Source of the DNA: Tidjanibacter sp.
GTDB taxonomy: Bacteria > Bacteroidota > Bacteroidia > Bacteroidales > Rikenellaceae
Direction of reading: 5' to 3'
DNA: 32,222 nucleotides
NCBI GenBank assembly: GCA_017628305.1
Contig: JAGBZI010000085.1
Coordinates: forward strand, 1 to 32,222
Both the position numbers and the translations under genes were made by a program. Below, piece by piece: positions 24,222 to 32,222 of this stretch (position 1 is its first letter; each line of letters opens with the position of its first letter). The notes under the pieces were generated by a model. That model was given only the letters and a program-made list of their open reading frames with translations, ran no database searches and was not told the origin of the DNA.

Positions 24222-26528
24222 ATGATGAAGAATATATATGAAACTTCGCCCTTTGGCACCTTCTTCCCCGCTGAGAAGGCTGCCATATTGAGAGCCAAAC
24301 ACCAGCTCTCGTTCCGCGTCTATGCACCCACCGCACGCCCCTCGCAGAGGCTCTACATTGTGGGCAGCTCGGAGCAGTTGGGCGGTTGGAATACCGACAA
24401 AGCGGTGCCCCTCACTATCGACTCCTATCCCCATTGGAAGGTGTCGCTCGACCTCGCCAAACTTGGTGACGAGTTTGAGTACAAGTTCATTGTCAAGGAG
24501 AATGGCAATGTGTGGTGGGAAGAGGGAGGCAACCGTCGCTACTATGTGTGTGGCGAGCTGGAGAGTGAGCACATCGAGGCTACCTTCCGCGGCAATTTCG
24601 ATTGGAAGGGTGCCGGTGTGGCCATCCCCGTGTTCTCGCTTCGCACTGCCCAGAGTCAGGGTATCGGCGACTTCGTAGACCTCAGGAAGATGGGTGAGTG
24701 GGCCGTGGCAACCGGTCAGAAAATCATCCAGATTCTCCCCATCAACGACACCACCCAGAGCTTCTGCTGGAGGGACTCCTATCCCTATAGCGCCATCTCC
24801 ATCTTTGCACTCAACCCCCTCTACCTCTCCATTCGCGAGCTGGGTGCCGAGGGCGAGGAGATTGATAGGCTCAACTCGCTGGAGCTGTGCGACTACGATG
24901 CTGTGGTGAAGCTCAAATTCGACTTCTTCAAGAAGGAGTTTTCGCGCAGCGGTAAGCGCACCCTCAAGACCAAAGCTTTCCAGAAATTCTATGAGGCCAA
25001 CAAGGATTGGCTCGACAAATATGCCGTGTTCTGCTACCTGAGGGATAAGAAGGGTACAGCCAACTTCCACGCTTGGGGCAAGGAGAGCGAGTACTCCGAC
25101 AAACTCGTGGCCAAGTATATCAACCCCGAGGGCAAGGAGTACAGCAAAGTGGCTATCTACCTCTGGTTGCAGTACCACCTCGACCGCCAGCTGAAGGAGA
25201 GTGTGGACTACTGCCGCTCGATTGGCGTGGTGCTCAAGGGTGATATCCCTATCGGTATCTCGCGCGACTCGGTGGAGGCTTGGAGCGATGCACGACTCTT
25301 CAATATGAACTGTCAGGCGGGTGCTCCACCCGATGACTTCTCGGCCGACGGCCAGAACTGGGGCTTCCCCACCTACAATTGGGAGGTGATGGCTCAGGAT
25401 GGCTATGCATGGTGGAAACGCCGCTTCGAGAAGATGGCAGACTACTTCGACCTCTACCGCATCGACCACATCCTCGGCTTCTTCCGCATCTGGGAGATTC
25501 CTATGGAGAGTGTTGTGGGCCTGCTGGGCTACTTCAACCCCGCAATGCCCTTCAGCTATGACGAGCTGGCTATGAGGGGTATGCCCATGAACCGCGAGCG
25601 CTATGTGGAGCCCCAGATTCACTGGGACTACCTCGATGAGTTCTTCTGTGGCGAGGATTGGACCCCCTATTTGGACCCCAAGGATAACGGATACTTCTCG
25701 CTGAAGGAGGGCTACCGCACTCAGCGCGAGATTTTGGAGAAGCTTGGCGGCAAGAACGAGAAGGCCCTCAAGGCCCTCTATGGCCTCACCGGCGAGGTGC
25801 TCTTCATTGAGGACCCCCGCAAGCCCGGCTACTTCCACCCCCGCATTTCGGCACAGCACACCAAGAGCTACCAGTGGCTCAGCCAGTGGGAGAAGGAGAG
25901 GTTCAATGAGCTCTACAACGACTTCTTCTACCGTCGCCACAACGATTTCTGGGGCGCACTTGCAATGGAGAAGCTCCCCGCACTTGTGGATGCCACCCAG
26001 ATGATGTGTTGCGGTGAGGACCTCGGTATGGTGCCCGACTGCGTTGGTCCCGTTATGACCAACCTCGGCATCCTCTCGCTCGAGGTACAGCGCATGCCCA
26101 AGAACCCCGAGCATAAGTTTGGCTTCACCAACCGCTACCCCTACGCTTCGGTCTGCACCACAGGTTCGCACGACACAAGCACCCTGAGGGGCTGGTGGCA
26201 GGAGGATAGGGCCACCACTCAGGACTTCTACAACGAGATTCTCTGGAAGAAGGGCCCTGCACCCATGGAGGCCGATGGCGACATCTGCCGCACCGTGGTG
26301 GCCAACCACTTGGCCGCTCCCTCCATTCTCACCATCCTCCCCTTGCAGGATTGGCTCTCGATGGACGAGAGTGTCCGCAAGGCAGATGTGGAGAGTGAGC
26401 GTATCAACATCCCCGCAATTGCCAACCACTATTGGCGCTACCGCATGCACCTTTCGGTGGAGGAGTTGCTGGAGAAGAGGGAGCTCAACGACCTCATTAA
26501 GGGTATGATTGAGAGCTCGGGCAGGTAG
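24222..26528 (+). CDS. malQ: 4-alpha-glucanotransferase (GH77) with N-terminal CBM20
   Basis: A 768-residue cytoplasmic disproportionating enzyme that transfers alpha-1,4-glucan chains between maltodextrins and releases glucose. An N-terminal CBM20-like starch-binding domain (about 28-130, with VGSSEQLGGWNTDKAVPL) precedes the GH77 catalytic domain. Catalytic residues are Asp415 (RIDHILGF), Glu599 (CGEDLGMVP) and Asp651 (GSHDTSTLRGWW). Many Bacteroidota homologues are longer (close to 900) with two CBM20 domains; this one appears to have one. Two adjacent ATG codons mark the start; the first is used. It is the last gene before a long hairpin, after which susC has its own promoter-like region. 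Confidence 0.95.
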   Translation: MMKNIYETSPFGTFFPAEKAAILRAKHQLSFRVYAPTARPSQRLYIVGSSEQLGGWNTDKAVPLTIDSYPHWKVSLDLAKLGDEFEYKFIVKENGNVWWEEGGNRRYYVCGELESEHIEATFRGNFDWKGAGVAIPVFSLRTAQSQGIGDFVDLRKMGEWAVATGQKIIQILPINDTTQSFCWRDSYPYSAISIFALNPLYLSIRELGAEGEEIDRLNSLELCDYDAVVKLKFDFFKKEFSRSGKRTLKTKAFQKFYEANKDWLDKYAVFCYLRDKKGTANFHAWGKESEYSDKLVAKYINPEGKEYSKVAIYLWLQYHLDRQLKESVDYCRSIGVVLKGDIPIGISRDSVEAWSDARLFNMNCQAGAPPDDFSADGQNWGFPTYNWEVMAQDGYAWWKRRFEKMADYFDLYRIDHILGFFRIWEIPMESVVGLLGYFNPAMPFSYDELAMRGMPMNRERYVEPQIHWDYLDEFFCGEDWTPYLDPKDNGYFSLKEGYRTQREILEKLGGKNEKALKALYGLTGEVLFIEDPRKPGYFHPRISAQHTKSYQWLSQWEKERFNELYNDFFYRRHNDFWGALAMEKLPALVDATQMMCCGEDLGMVPDCVGPVMTNLGILSLEVQRMPKNPEHKFGFTNRYPYASVCTTGSHDTSTLRGWWQEDRATTQDFYNEILWKKGPAPMEADGDICRTVVANHLAAPSILTILPLQDWLSMDESVRKADVESERINIPAIANHYWRYRMHLSVEELLEKRELNDLIKGMIESSGR

Positions 26529-26541
26529 TCCGGAGATGGAT

Positions 26542-26587
26542 AATGGCGAATCCACCCGTCGGCAAAAACGGGTGGTTCGTCGCCATT
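26542..26587 (+). terminator. Long two-part hairpin after malQ
   Basis: The outer stem AATGGCGA (26542-26549) pairs with TCGCCATT (26580-26587). The inner stem CCACCCGT (26552-26559) pairs with ACGGGTGG (26568-26575). Both are perfect. No T-tract follows (CTCCCCCAG), so it may stabilise or define an RNA end, or only partly terminate, rather than act as a classical terminator. Confidence 0.55.
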
Positions 26588-26607
26588 CTCCCCCAGTTCA
26601 GCAAGTG

Positions 26608-26621
26608 AATATACCTATATT
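26608..26621. repeat. AT-rich palindrome upstream of susC
   Basis: AATATA-CC-TATATT, with perfect 6-base arms, begins 14 bp upstream of the candidate -7 element and so covers most of the -33 to -7 spacer. Its 12-base core ATATACCTATAT occurs in reverse orientation at 6279-6290, upstream of the porin gene. Confidence 0.45.
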
Positions 26622-26634
26622 AGATTATAAATAT

Positions 26635-26642
26635 TATTTTTG
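26635..26642 (+). promoter_or_regulatory. Candidate -7 element for susC-susD-susE
   Basis: TATTTTTG matches TAnnTTTG. No TTTG is seen at the -33 distance, which is common for promoters needing an activator. The leader to the susC ATG would be about 75 bases. Confidence 0.45.
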
Positions 26643-26662
26643 CCAATGGCCAATTGGCAAAA
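26638..26662. promoter_or_regulatory. Perfect 10-5-10 inverted repeat, candidate operator of susC operon
   Basis: TTTTGCCAAT (26638-26647) and ATTGGCAAAA (26653-26662) are exact reverse complements separated by GGCCA. The repeat overlaps the -7 element and the expected transcript start, the classic place for a regulator site. It could also form a hairpin at the very start of the mRNA. No matching regulator gene is visible nearby except the LytTR protein, which usually binds direct repeats. Confidence 0.55.
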
Positions 26663-26724
26663 GTGGATATTTGGAGAGAAAAGGAGAATAATTAACAACA
26701 TAAAAAAACTCTAATTAATCGCTT

Positions 26725-29700
26725 ATGTTAAAACATTTACTCAGTTTTAGGAAAGCAGTCCTCACATTGGCAGCCCTCGTGTTGGTTGCCGGTGGTGCTT
26801 TTGCACAGAAGGTTACCGTTAAGGGTACCGTGAGGGATGCTGCAGGCGAGGCCATTGTTGGAGCAACCGTTGTTGAGGCCGAGAGCGGTCTTGGCGTGGT
26901 TACTGAGGCAAGTGGCTCGTACACCATCAATGTAGACAAAAACTCTACCCTTTGGGTGAGCTATGTGGGCTATGCCGACGCTTTCGAGCAGGTAGCAGGT
27001 CGCACCGTCATCAACATCACTCTCGAGCAGAGCGCACACGAGATCGAGGAGATTGTGATGATTGGTTATGGTGTTGCCAAGAAAGATGACCTTACCGGTT
27101 CGGTTGTGGCAATCAAGGCAGAGGACCTCAACCGTGGTGCAGTGGTATCCACTCAGGATATGATGCAGGGTAAAGTTCCCGGCTTGCAGATTATCCCCGG
27201 TGATGGTGGTCCCAACTCCGGTTCCACTATCCGTATCCGTGGTGCTGCGTCGTTGAACGCATCGAACGATCCTCTTATCGTTATCGACGGTGTGCCCATC
27301 GCAAGCGATGCAGGTTCGGGTATGGCCAACCCCTTGTCGCTGGTTAACCCTAACGACATCGAGTCGTTCACCGTCTTGAAAGATGCTTCGGCAGCTGCTA
27401 TCTACGGTTCGCGTGCTTCGAATGGCGTTATTATCATCACCACCAAGAAGGGCTCGGGCAGCAAACCCACCATTTCGTACAATGGTTCGTATAGTGTCTC
27501 CACCAACTCCAGCACTATGCAGGTTATGACCCCCGAGCAGTTCCGTGAGCACATCAACAACACCTTCCCCGAGGGCTCGAGCGCTCGCAACGAGGCTAAT
27601 AAGTTCATCGGTACCGCAAACACCGATTGGCAGAGCCTTGTTTTCCGCCCCGCCCTTTCGCACGACCACAATGTGAGCCTCTATGGCAATCGCAAGGGTG
27701 GCAAGGTCTATGAGGAGCTTCCCTATCGTGCTTCGGTGGGTTACACCAACCAGCAGGGTACTTTGCAGACTTCGGATTTCGACCGCGCAACTCTCGATAT
27801 CAACCTCTCGCCCAAGTATCTCGACGACCACCTGACCGTGCAGATTAATGCCAAGGGTGTATATACCCACCAGACCTATGCAGATAGTGGCGCAGTGGGT
27901 GCTGCAGCATTCTTCAACCCCACCGTAGACCCCTATTGGTACAATGAGGATGGCTCGATTGACTACACCACCACCAACGGTTTCTACAATGTTGGTGAGG
28001 GTCGTGGCGAGTCGTTCGCTTCCAACTCCCTTGCAGGCCTCAACCCCCTTTCGATGCTCTACGATGTAGATAAGTACTCGAGCACCTACCGTGGTCTGGG
28101 TAACATCACCTTCGACTACAAAGTTCACGGCCTTGAGGCTCTGCGCTTCAACCTGAACCTCGGTGGCGACTGGTCGAAGACCCAAGAGCACGACGGTGTG
28201 AAGATTGGTTCGATTCAGGCTTACAGGGATTCGGATGCAAAGGGCTTCGGTAAGTACACCAAGAAGATTTGGCAGCGCCAGAACAAGGTGCTCGACCTCT
28301 ATGCCAACTACAACGAGAGCCGTGGCGACCACACCTTCGACACTATGCTTGGTTACTCGTGGCAGCACTTCTACAGCGCAGACCGCAGCATCACCTACTA
28401 CAACGAGACCAACGAGCAGTATGAGAAGAGTACCGGTGTTTGGGGTCGTGAGGAGAGCTACCTCGTGTCGTTCTACGGCCGTTTGAACTACTCCTACGCT
28501 TCGCGCTATCTGCTCACCGTTACTTTCCGTGCCGACGGTTCTTCGAAGTTCGCTAAGGGTAACCGTTGGGGCTACTTCCCCTCGGCTGCGTTTGCTTGGA
28601 ACACCCTCAACGAGGAGTTTATGCAGACTCAGGAGCTCTTCTCGACCCTGAAAGTTCGTTTGGGCTATGGTGTGACCGGTCAGCAGGAGATTGGTAACTA
28701 CAAGTTCCTTGCTCGTTACAACCTCTCCGAGAATGACGCTTCGCACCAGGTGATTATGGGCTACGACGAGAATGGCAACCCCATCTACTCGTATATGCTC
28801 TCGCCCTCGGCATACGATCCCAACATCCGCTGGGAGAGCACCACTACCTACAATGTGGGTGTAGACTTCGGCCTCTTGGATGGTCTGTTTGAGGGTAGCG
28901 TTGATATCTATCGCCGCGACACCAACGACCTTCTCAACTGGGTTACCGTACCTATGGGTTCCAACTTCGGTACCAACCTTCTGACCAATGTGGGTTCGAT
29001 GCGTAACGAGGGTGTTGAGTTCTCGCTGAGCTTCAACCCCATCCGCACCGCTACCCAGAGCCTGCGTATCGGCTTCAACGGTACCTTCCAGGATACCTAC
29101 TTCACCAAGCTGAACAAGACCGACGATCCCGACTATGCTATCTTTATGAACTCGCCCGGTACCGGTACCGGTGGTAACGACCTTCAGATGCACACCGTTG
29201 GTTCGGCTCCCTACACCTTCTATGCTTACAAGCAGGGTTACACCGATGGCAAACCCGTTCAGGACGGTTTCTATGACCTCAACGACAACGGCAAGATTGA
29301 CGAGGGTGACCGCTACAATACCGGCAAGAGCCCCGCTCCCGACTTCTTCTTCGGTGTGAACCTCAAGTACTCCTACAAGAATTGGGACTTCGGCTTCAAC
29401 GGCCACGGCTCGGTAGGCAACTATGTGTTCAACAGCTTCTATGCTTGCCACGCTGCCTCGACAATCGACGCTCGTGGTGGTTTGTCGAACTTTGCGACCA
29501 CCGTTCTTCGCACCGGTTGGACCAAGCCCACAAGCGAGAAGCAGGACCGTTCGGACCTCTACATCGAGGATGCATCGTTCTTCCGTTTGGATGATATCAA
29601 CCTCGGTTACACCTTCAACAAGTTGGGTAACTCCGGCATGAAGATGCGTGTAGCAGCCGGTGTCCAGAATGTATTTGTTCTTACCAAGTATAGCGGTGTT

Positions 29701-29790
29701 GACCCCGAGGTTTCGGGCGTTGCAGGTATCGATGGCACCATCTGGCCTCGTCCTCGCATCTTCTCACTGCGTCTTAACCTTAATTTCTAA
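26725..29790 (+). CDS. susC: SusC/RagA-family TonB-dependent outer-membrane transporter
   Basis: A 1021-residue outer-membrane importer for starch oligosaccharides, energised by TonB. Signal peptide (about 1-27, ending GGAFA before QKVTV). CarboxypepD-regulatory-like domain (about 29-105). SusC signature VMIGYGVAKKDDLTGSV just before the TonB plug (about 120-245), then a 22-strand barrel ending RIFSLRLNLNF with the expected terminal Phe. Length is typical (about 1000). susD follows after 20 bp, the usual SusC-SusD pairing in which SusD forms a lid over SusC. Starch as substrate is inferred from the surrounding amylases and the SusE-like protein. Confidence 0.96.
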   Translation: MLKHLLSFRKAVLTLAALVLVAGGAFAQKVTVKGTVRDAAGEAIVGATVVEAESGLGVVTEASGSYTINVDKNSTLWVSYVGYADAFEQVAGRTVINITLEQSAHEIEEIVMIGYGVAKKDDLTGSVVAIKAEDLNRGAVVSTQDMMQGKVPGLQIIPGDGGPNSGSTIRIRGAASLNASNDPLIVIDGVPIASDAGSGMANPLSLVNPNDIESFTVLKDASAAAIYGSRASNGVIIITTKKGSGSKPTISYNGSYSVSTNSSTMQVMTPEQFREHINNTFPEGSSARNEANKFIGTANTDWQSLVFRPALSHDHNVSLYGNRKGGKVYEELPYRASVGYTNQQGTLQTSDFDRATLDINLSPKYLDDHLTVQINAKGVYTHQTYADSGAVGAAAFFNPTVDPYWYNEDGSIDYTTTNGFYNVGEGRGESFASNSLAGLNPLSMLYDVDKYSSTYRGLGNITFDYKVHGLEALRFNLNLGGDWSKTQEHDGVKIGSIQAYRDSDAKGFGKYTKKIWQRQNKVLDLYANYNESRGDHTFDTMLGYSWQHFYSADRSITYYNETNEQYEKSTGVWGREESYLVSFYGRLNYSYASRYLLTVTFRADGSSKFAKGNRWGYFPSAAFAWNTLNEEFMQTQELFSTLKVRLGYGVTGQQEIGNYKFLARYNLSENDASHQVIMGYDENGNPIYSYMLSPSAYDPNIRWESTTTYNVGVDFGLLDGLFEGSVDIYRRDTNDLLNWVTVPMGSNFGTNLLTNVGSMRNEGVEFSLSFNPIRTATQSLRIGFNGTFQDTYFTKLNKTDDPDYAIFMNSPGTGTGGNDLQMHTVGSAPYTFYAYKQGYTDGKPVQDGFYDLNDNGKIDEGDRYNTGKSPAPDFFFGVNLKYSYKNWDFGFNGHGSVGNYVFNSFYACHAASTIDARGGLSNFATTVLRTGWTKPTSEKQDRSDLYIEDASFFRLDDINLGYTFNKLGNSGMKMRVAAGVQNVFVLTKYSGVDPEVSGVAGIDGTIWPRPRIFSLRLNLNF

Positions 29791-29810
29791 TTGACTAAAA
29801 CGCAATAACG

Positions 29811-31487
29811 ATGAAAGCAAAACATATTCTTGTTGTAATTGCAGGTGCGCTTTTAACTCTGACCTCGTGTATTAAGGATCTGGAGACCTTGCCTCTGAAT
29901 GAGTGGGACAAGACCTCGGAGACTGTCTACGGCAATGAGAAAGAGCCCTATGTTCAGGGTCTTGCGCGCCTCTACTTTAACTTTGTTACAAACGACACCA
30001 CCGACCTTCTGGTAAGTGATGGTGGTGCATCCGAGCTTATCCGTTCGTTCTGGAGCTGTCAGGAGGCTTCGACCGACGAGGTGAAGGTTGCTTGGGGTGA
30101 TGCTTGGTGTAACGCCATCAACAACAACGCTTGGGACGATAGTGAGAACGATATGGTTTACGCTGTGTTCGTTCGTACTCTTCAGGGTATCACCTTTGTG
30201 AATGAGTATCTTCGTCAGACCGCTCCCGAGAAACTCGCAAACCGTGGCGTAGGCGAGGAGCTCGCAGCAGAGATTGAGGGCTTCCGTGCCGAGGCTCGCT
30301 TCCTGCGTGCATACTTCTACTGGATGGCAATGGATGTCTTTGGTGATGTTCCCTTCACCACCGAGGATTCGCCCTTTGGTGCCGAGGCTCCCAAGCAGAA
30401 ACCCCGCAAGGAGGTTTATCAGTTCATTGTTAATGAGCTGACCGAGCTTGCATCCGACAATTCGGCTATGCCCGAGGCAAAGAGCCTCCGTCCTCGTGCC
30501 GACAAAGGTTCGGTTTTGGGTCTGTTGGCTCGCGTATATCTCAACGCAGAGGTCTACACCGGTACTCCCGCTTGGAGTGAGTGTAAGGCTGTTTGCGAGG
30601 ATATTTTCAGCCTTGGCTATGCGCTCTGCCCCAACTACGAGCACCTGTTCCGTGGCGATAACGGCGAGAACCCCAAAGCCTACAACGAGTTCTTGTTCTA
30701 CGCTCCCTACGATTGGAACTATGCTCAGTCTTGGGGTGGTGGTACCTTCCTCACCTGTGCGGCTATCAACTCCACCGAGTTGACCGAGGATCTTGGTGAT
30801 GGTACCTTCAGCTCGCGCATTGGTGCCGGTGGTGGCTGGCTTGGCCTCCATGTTCACGAGCACTTTGTGAATACCCACTTCAACCCCACCAATGTAACTT
30901 GGGGTGAGGATGGCACCTGCACTATTGCCGACAAGCGTGGTGCCTACGCATTCATCACCGCTCGTCGCGAGAAGGGTGACTTCGCGGAGCTCTTGAACAC
31001 CTTTATGCAGGGCTATGGCTGCTGGAAGTTCAACAACATTCCCTCCTCTGAGAATGGCTTGGAGTACTGGCAGCGCACCAAGAATGTCGACAGGTCTACC
31101 GACATCGACTATCCCCTTATTCGCTTGGGTGAGATTTACTTGACTTATGCCGAGGCTTGCTCGCGCTTGGGTCAGGGTAGCACTGCTCAGGCTAAGATGA
31201 ACGAGTTGGCAGAGCGTACCGGTGTTGCAGCAATCTCTGTTCCTGCAACTTGGAGCGACGATGCCATGAAGCTGTTCCGTGAGGAGCGTGCTCGTGAGTT
31301 GTACTGGGAGGGTCACCGCCGTACCGACCTCATCCGCTACAACAGCTTCACCTCGGCCGACTATGTATGGCCCTTCAAGGGTGGCAGTGTTGCCGGTCAA
31401 GCTTTCGAGGACTACAAGAAACTCTTCGCGATTCCTTCGTCGCAGATTCTTGCCAACCCCGAGTTGAAAAACCCCGAGGGATACTAA
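29811..31487 (+). CDS. susD: SusD/RagB-family glycan-binding lipoprotein
   Basis: A 558-residue surface lipoprotein that binds starch oligosaccharides and closes over SusC. Lipobox TLTSC gives lipidated Cys20, followed by IKDLETLPLNEWDKTSETVY, a typical SusD start. Helical TPR-like segments with RAEARFLRAYFYWMAMDVFGDVP (about 163-185, abridged family signature RA-R-ALRAFYY-L-YGDVP) and the C-terminal FREERARELYWEGHRRTDLIR region (about 489-509) are family hallmarks. Length is typical. It lies 20 bp after susC and 54 bp before the SusE-like gene, clearly in one operon. Confidence 0.95.
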   Translation: MKAKHILVVIAGALLTLTSCIKDLETLPLNEWDKTSETVYGNEKEPYVQGLARLYFNFVTNDTTDLLVSDGGASELIRSFWSCQEASTDEVKVAWGDAWCNAINNNAWDDSENDMVYAVFVRTLQGITFVNEYLRQTAPEKLANRGVGEELAAEIEGFRAEARFLRAYFYWMAMDVFGDVPFTTEDSPFGAEAPKQKPRKEVYQFIVNELTELASDNSAMPEAKSLRPRADKGSVLGLLARVYLNAEVYTGTPAWSECKAVCEDIFSLGYALCPNYEHLFRGDNGENPKAYNEFLFYAPYDWNYAQSWGGGTFLTCAAINSTELTEDLGDGTFSSRIGAGGGWLGLHVHEHFVNTHFNPTNVTWGEDGTCTIADKRGAYAFITARREKGDFAELLNTFMQGYGCWKFNNIPSSENGLEYWQRTKNVDRSTDIDYPLIRLGEIYLTYAEACSRLGQGSTAQAKMNELAERTGVAAISVPATWSDDAMKLFREERARELYWEGHRRTDLIRYNSFTSADYVWPFKGGSVAGQAFEDYKKLFAIPSSQILANPELKNPEGY

Positions 31488-31541
31488 TCAGACTTTTTAT
31501 TAAACCCATTTTTTTATTAACTTTTTTAAAACATTTACATT

Positions 31542-32222
31542 ATGAAATTGGCAAAATTTCTTGCACTTTCGATTGCTGCCCTTTCGATGGTAGCATGCGG
31601 TCCTGACAATCAGGGCGACGAGAACAATGATGAGGATGACAACGGCTTCCTCACCCAGGAGTTCGTAAAAGTTTATTCGGATGTTTCGGCAACCGGTTGG
31701 GAGGCCGTTGGCGTATGGGCTTGGAGTGACGAGTTGGGTGAGAACTACACCGGCGGTACTTGGCCCGGTCAGGCTCTTACCGTTGTTGAGAGCGTAGACG
31801 GCAAGTCGTACTATGTATGGGAGGCTCCCAAGGAGCTTATCGGTCAGACCATTGGTTTCATCGTTAACGACTTTGGTGCTGGCGAGCAGACCGTTGACCT
31901 CACCGTAACCATCAAGGCTGAGGGTAACTTCGTTGTTCTCACCGAGAAAGGTGCTGATGGCAAATGGTTGGCAAGCGTTGACGGTGCTGATGTAGTAGTT
32001 CCCGAGCCCGAGCCCGAGCAGCCCGCTCCCGAGATGGCTTTGGCAGATCACACTTGGGGTGTTATCGGTTCGTTCACCGATTGGTCGACCGACATCGCAA
32101 TGACCATCACCGACGGTTGGGCAGTTGCTAGCTTCGACGCTCCCGAGAACGCTGAGTTCAAAGTTCGCGCTGACGGTGCTTGGACCGACAGCTACGGTGT
32201 TGAGGACAACTCGAACCTCCCC
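31542..32222 (+). CDS. SusE/F-like starch-binding lipoprotein (partial, 3' end cut)
   Basis: The first 227 codons are open to the window edge. The start MKLAKFLALSIAALSMVAC has a lipobox with Cys19, followed by a long acidic tether (GDENNDEDDN) typical of surface-exported lipoproteins. Residues about 42-130 look like a CBM26-type starch-binding module: GWEAVGVWAWSD, TGGTWPGQAL and FIVNDFGAGEQTVDLT. A PEPEPEQPAPE linker leads to a second domain, WGVIGSFTDWSTDIAMT...AEFKVRADGAWTDSYG, which matches the SusE/SusF outer-membrane domain pattern. Its place after susD supports this. The real end and domain count lie outside the window. Confidence 0.87.
   Translation, partial: MKLAKFLALSIAALSMVACGPDNQGDENNDEDDNGFLTQEFVKVYSDVSATGWEAVGVWAWSDELGENYTGGTWPGQALTVVESVDGKSYYVWEAPKELIGQTIGFIVNDFGAGEQTVDLTVTIKAEGNFVVLTEKGADGKWLASVDGADVVVPEPEPEQPAPEMALADHTWGVIGSFTDWSTDIAMTITDGWAVASFDAPENAEFKVRADGAWTDSYGVEDNSNLP

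Noticed and set aside
26737-29451. 904-codon minus-strand open frame opposite susC
   Set aside because: Mirror of a well-defined SusC gene; same codon-bias effect. The same holds for 24198-26555, 11613-13640 and 29853-31400.
1-32222. Mobile elements, CRISPR arrays or prophage
   Set aside because: No transposase, integrase, phage structural gene or regularly spaced repeat array was seen; all long frames are explained by named or envelope genes.

Overview
The window looks like chromosome of a Bacteroidota species, most likely order Bacteroidales; an Alistipes/Rikenellaceae-like genus is an inference only. The evidence is a SusC/SusD pair, several outer-membrane beta-barrel and lipoprotein genes, an EF-G2 paralogue, a tRNA without an encoded CCA, and repeated Bacteroidota-type promoters (-7 TAnnTTTG, with TTTG about 19-21 bp upstream). 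GC content is moderate to high, and TTA, CTA and TCA codons are rare. That rarity explains the very long but meaningless antisense open frames.

Left part (1-11.4 kb), housekeeping and envelope genes. A tRNA-Leu(UAG) is followed by a strong terminator and a small repeat cluster. Next comes a leftward three-gene operon encoding an outer-membrane barrel protein, a lipoprotein and an integral membrane protein of unknown role (2670 to 358). nrnA (leftward) and an EF-G2-type elongation factor gene (rightward) are divergent. Two tandem outer-membrane porin-like genes follow, each with its own terminator or promoter. A leftward operon lipA-lipB-recJ has a well-formed promoter at 11400-11430.

Right part (11.6-32.2 kb), a starch/maltodextrin utilisation locus. 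It begins with a lipoprotein type I pullulanase and a separate MFS transporter gene. A convergent leftward operon encodes a small membrane protein, a LytS-type histidine kinase and a LytTR response regulator. A tight rightward run follows: inner-membrane sugar MFS transporter, large surface alpha-amylase lipoprotein (SusG-like role), periplasmic neopullulanase-like SusA, and GH77 4-alpha-glucanotransferase (MalQ). After a long hairpin and a candidate operator/promoter come susC, susD and the start of a SusE/F-like starch-binding lipoprotein, cut by the window end.

The inferred pathway is as follows. SusD, the SusE-like protein, the surface amylase and perhaps the pullulanase bind and cut starch outside the cell. 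SusC imports the oligosaccharides, SusA trims them in the periplasm, the MFS protein carries them across the inner membrane, and MalQ rearranges them in the cytoplasm. No GH97/GH31 alpha-glucosidase and no SusR/HTCS/LacI regulator is present, so the LytTR two-component system is a candidate regulator by position only.

Most notable: an amylase whose C-terminal domain seems to be split by two carbohydrate-binding-like repeats; an EF-G paralogue lacking key GTPase residues; a perfect 10-5-10 inverted repeat overlapping a -7 element upstream of susC; a tRNA terminator whose stem can extend into the tRNA acceptor strand; and two compact terminator-promoter fusions sharing a 14-mer. I saw no IS element, CRISPR array, prophage or integrase.
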